24,982 nt of DNA from Lysobacteraceae bacterium (GTDB taxonomy: Bacteria > Pseudomonadota > Gammaproteobacteria > DSM-19610): contig JAIVHA010000021.1 in the NCBI GenBank assembly GCA_020201295.1, positions 1 through 24,982 of the forward strand. Reading direction: 5' to 3'. Shown one piece after another: positions 23,878 to 24,982 of the stretch (positions are counted from its first letter, which is position 1; every line of letters begins with the position of its first letter). Under the pieces are notes generated by a model. It had not been told where the DNA came from, ran no database searches, and saw nothing but the letters and a program-made list of their open reading frames with translations. Made by a program: the position numbers and the translations under genes.

Positions 23878-24513
23878 ATGAATGAAGTCGCGGCCATTCT
23901 ACTTCGTCGGGGCGTCGAGGCCGACGCCGACGCCCTGCTGGTGCATCATGGCTATTTCTGGAAGGGCGAGGATGCACGCGTCACGGGTATGAAGCAGCGG
24001 CGGCTGCGCCTGCTGCTGCGGCACGATATCAGCCTGATTGCCTATCATTTGCCGCTCGATGCCCACGCCATCGTGGGTAACAACGCCCAGCTGGCGCAAC
24101 GCCTGGGGCTGACCGTGCAGGACCGGACCGGCGAGCCCGGCGGTCCGCAACTGTTGTTCCTCGGTGTCCCGCAATCCCCCATGACGGCGGAAGCCTTCGG
24201 CGCCCACATCGAACGCCGCCTGGGCCGTCGGCCACAGCATATCCCGGGATCTGGCGCGCGGATCGAGCGTCTGGCCTGGTGCACCGGCGCGGCCCAGGGC
24301 TATATCGACCAGGCGGTGGCGCAGGGGGTGGATGCCTTCATCAGCGGCGAGATCTCCGAGCCCACCGTGCACGTGGCGCGGGAATGCGGCATCCATTATT
24401 TCGCCGCCGGCCATCATGCCACCGAGCGCTATGGCGTGCAGGCGCTGGGAGCCTGTCTGGCGGGGCATTTCGGCCTGGAGCATCGTTTCATCGAGGTCGA
24501 AAACCCGGTTTGA
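23878..24513 (+). CDS. Nif3/YbgI-family dinuclear metal-binding protein, N-terminally truncated
   Basis: The protein aligns closely with E. coli YbgI from VHHGYFWKGE to the C-terminus, including HLPLDAH, the AWCTGAAQGYID segment, FISGEISEPTVH, and the metal site AAGHHATERYG. The HH pair falls at residues 23-24 here but at 63-64 in YbgI, so about 40 residues are missing, including the conserved NGLQVEG region. Residues 1-12 look like translated intergenic DNA joined near 23910-23914 to VEADADALLVHHG. As annotated, the first metal ligands survive but part of the fold is lost. The function of the family is poorly defined (GTP cyclohydrolase type 1-like and NIF3 names are both used). It is divergent from algW. 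Confidence 0.82.
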   Translation: MNEVAAILLRRGVEADADALLVHHGYFWKGEDARVTGMKQRRLRLLLRHDISLIAYHLPLDAHAIVGNNAQLAQRLGLTVQDRTGEPGGPQLLFLGVPQSPMTAEAFGAHIERRLGRRPQHIPGSGARIERLAWCTGAAQGYIDQAVAQGVDAFISGEISEPTVHVARECGIHYFAAGHHATERYGVQALGACLAGHFGLEHRFIEVENPV

Positions 24514-24630
24514 GCCAGTTCCCGGAATTGTGCCCATCATATTGATTATGATCCGATAAATGCATTATGGCTTGACCTAAAACCCTACTTGTAGGAAGCT
24601 ACGCCGTTTATAGGGCTTCGGCTCCGAAAA

Positions 24631-24644
24631 TCAGAATATTCTGA
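24631..24644. promoter_or_regulatory. 14-base palindrome in the petA leader
   Basis: TCAGAATATTCTGA is a perfect palindrome in the 212-base gap before petA, about 80 bases upstream of its ATG. The surrounding stretch is unusually AT-rich for this window. Possible -35 hexamers (TTGATT near 24543, TTGACC at 24572-24577) lie upstream, but no clear -10 is matched. It could be an operator for an unknown regulator. Confidence 0.35.
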
Positions 24645-24725
24645 ATTTACGAATTACCGGGCCGCATTGCCCGCTGGCAGCCACCAGCAGCAGGAATTTT
24701 TTACTCATCTCTTGGAGAACGCTGA

Positions 24726-24982
24726 ATGAGTACCCAAGGTGCAGACCCCAGCCGACGCCGGTTCCTGACCGCCGCCACCGCCGTGGTGGGAGCCGTCGGC
24801 GCCGCTTTTGTCGCGGTTCCCTTCGTAACCTCCATGCTCCCCAGTGACAAGGCCAAGGCGGCCGGGGCACCTGTGGAAGCCGATATCAGCAAGCTGGAAC
24901 CGGGGCAGATGATCCGCGTGCAGTGGCGCGGCAAGCCGGTATGGGTGGTGAGCCGCACACCGGCCATGGTGGAGGCGCTGCC
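24726..24982 (+). CDS. petA: Rieske iron-sulfur subunit of cytochrome bc1, N-terminal part (runs off window)
   Basis: The visible 85 residues begin with a Tat-type signal-anchor: SRRRFL at 9-14 followed by a hydrophobic helix to about residue 38, then KAKAAGAPVEADISKLEPGQMIRV and WRGKPVWVV. This is the usual start of the ubiquinol-cytochrome c reductase Rieske protein. The Tat system exports it with its 2Fe-2S cluster already in place; the cluster ligands lie beyond the window. GGAG at 24714-24717, eight bases before the ATG, is a good ribosome-binding site. Cytochrome b and c1 genes are expected next. Confidence 0.92.
   Translation, partial: MSTQGADPSRRRFLTAATAVVGAVGAAFVAVPFVTSMLPSDKAKAAGAPVEADISKLEPGQMIRVQWRGKPVWVVSRTPAMVEAL

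Noticed and set aside
24572..24600. TTGACC at 24572 as a confident petA promoter
   Set aside because: No -10 hexamer is found at 16-18 bases; kept only as a weak possibility in the leader description.

Overview
The window is a GC-rich, gene-dense chromosomal segment of a gammaproteobacterium. It combines two conserved gammaproteobacterial loci, yrbG-kdsDC-lptCAB-rpoN-hpf-ptsN-rapZ and mlaFEDB-ibaG-murA, followed by hisGDC-algW-nif3-petA in the order I recall from Pseudomonas. HprK plus a mannose-type EIIA next to HPr and EI points to a Chromatiales/Ectothiorhodospiraceae-like or other non-enteric lineage rather than Enterobacterales. That placement is inferred from gene content and synteny only. 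I see no tRNA, rRNA, CRISPR array, prophage or insertion sequence.

Layout. (1) 1-3.3 kb, plus strand: the end of yhdP, a small exported protein and a nitrilase-family amidase. (2) 3.4-14.8 kb, minus strand, in transcription order: yrbG, kdsD, kdsC, lptC, lptA, lptB, rpoN, hpf, ptsN, hprK, rapZ, EIIA-Man, HPr, ptsI, darP. It makes Kdo precursors, part of the LPS transport bridge, sigma-54 and a regulatory phosphotransferase relay with no sugar permease. (3) 14.9-19 kb: a tiny zinc-ribbon gene (minus), then mlaF-E-D-B, ibaG and murA (plus). (4) 19.2-22.5 kb: hisG, hisD, hisC (plus), separated by repeats. (5) 22.7-25 kb: algW/degS-type protease (minus), then a nif3-family gene and the start of petA (plus).

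Two things stand out. First, at least five genes that should be intact carry clean internal or terminal losses: hprK (in frame), lptA (frameshifted), the yrbG/kdsD boundary, murA (frameshifted) and nif3 (N-terminus). In addition mlaC is missing from the mla operon, and tldD/pmbA are missing from the nit-darP neighbourhood. In lptA and murA the authentic C-terminal codons and stop survive in another frame, so these are deletions rather than divergent ends. Because lptA and murA are normally essential, a systematic assembly error is the first explanation to test; real decay with paralogues elsewhere is the alternative.

Second, the intergenic spaces are loaded with paired inverted repeats. There are two GTAG-headed REP-like families, a third family built on an ATTCCCGC core, and a fourth dispersed repeat (ATTCACCGCAAA) that flanks other hairpins at two loci in a nested arrangement. 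Some REP units supply the stop codon of the neighbouring gene. A near-consensus sigma-54 promoter lies just upstream of rpoN itself. I found no convincing new multi-gene system.
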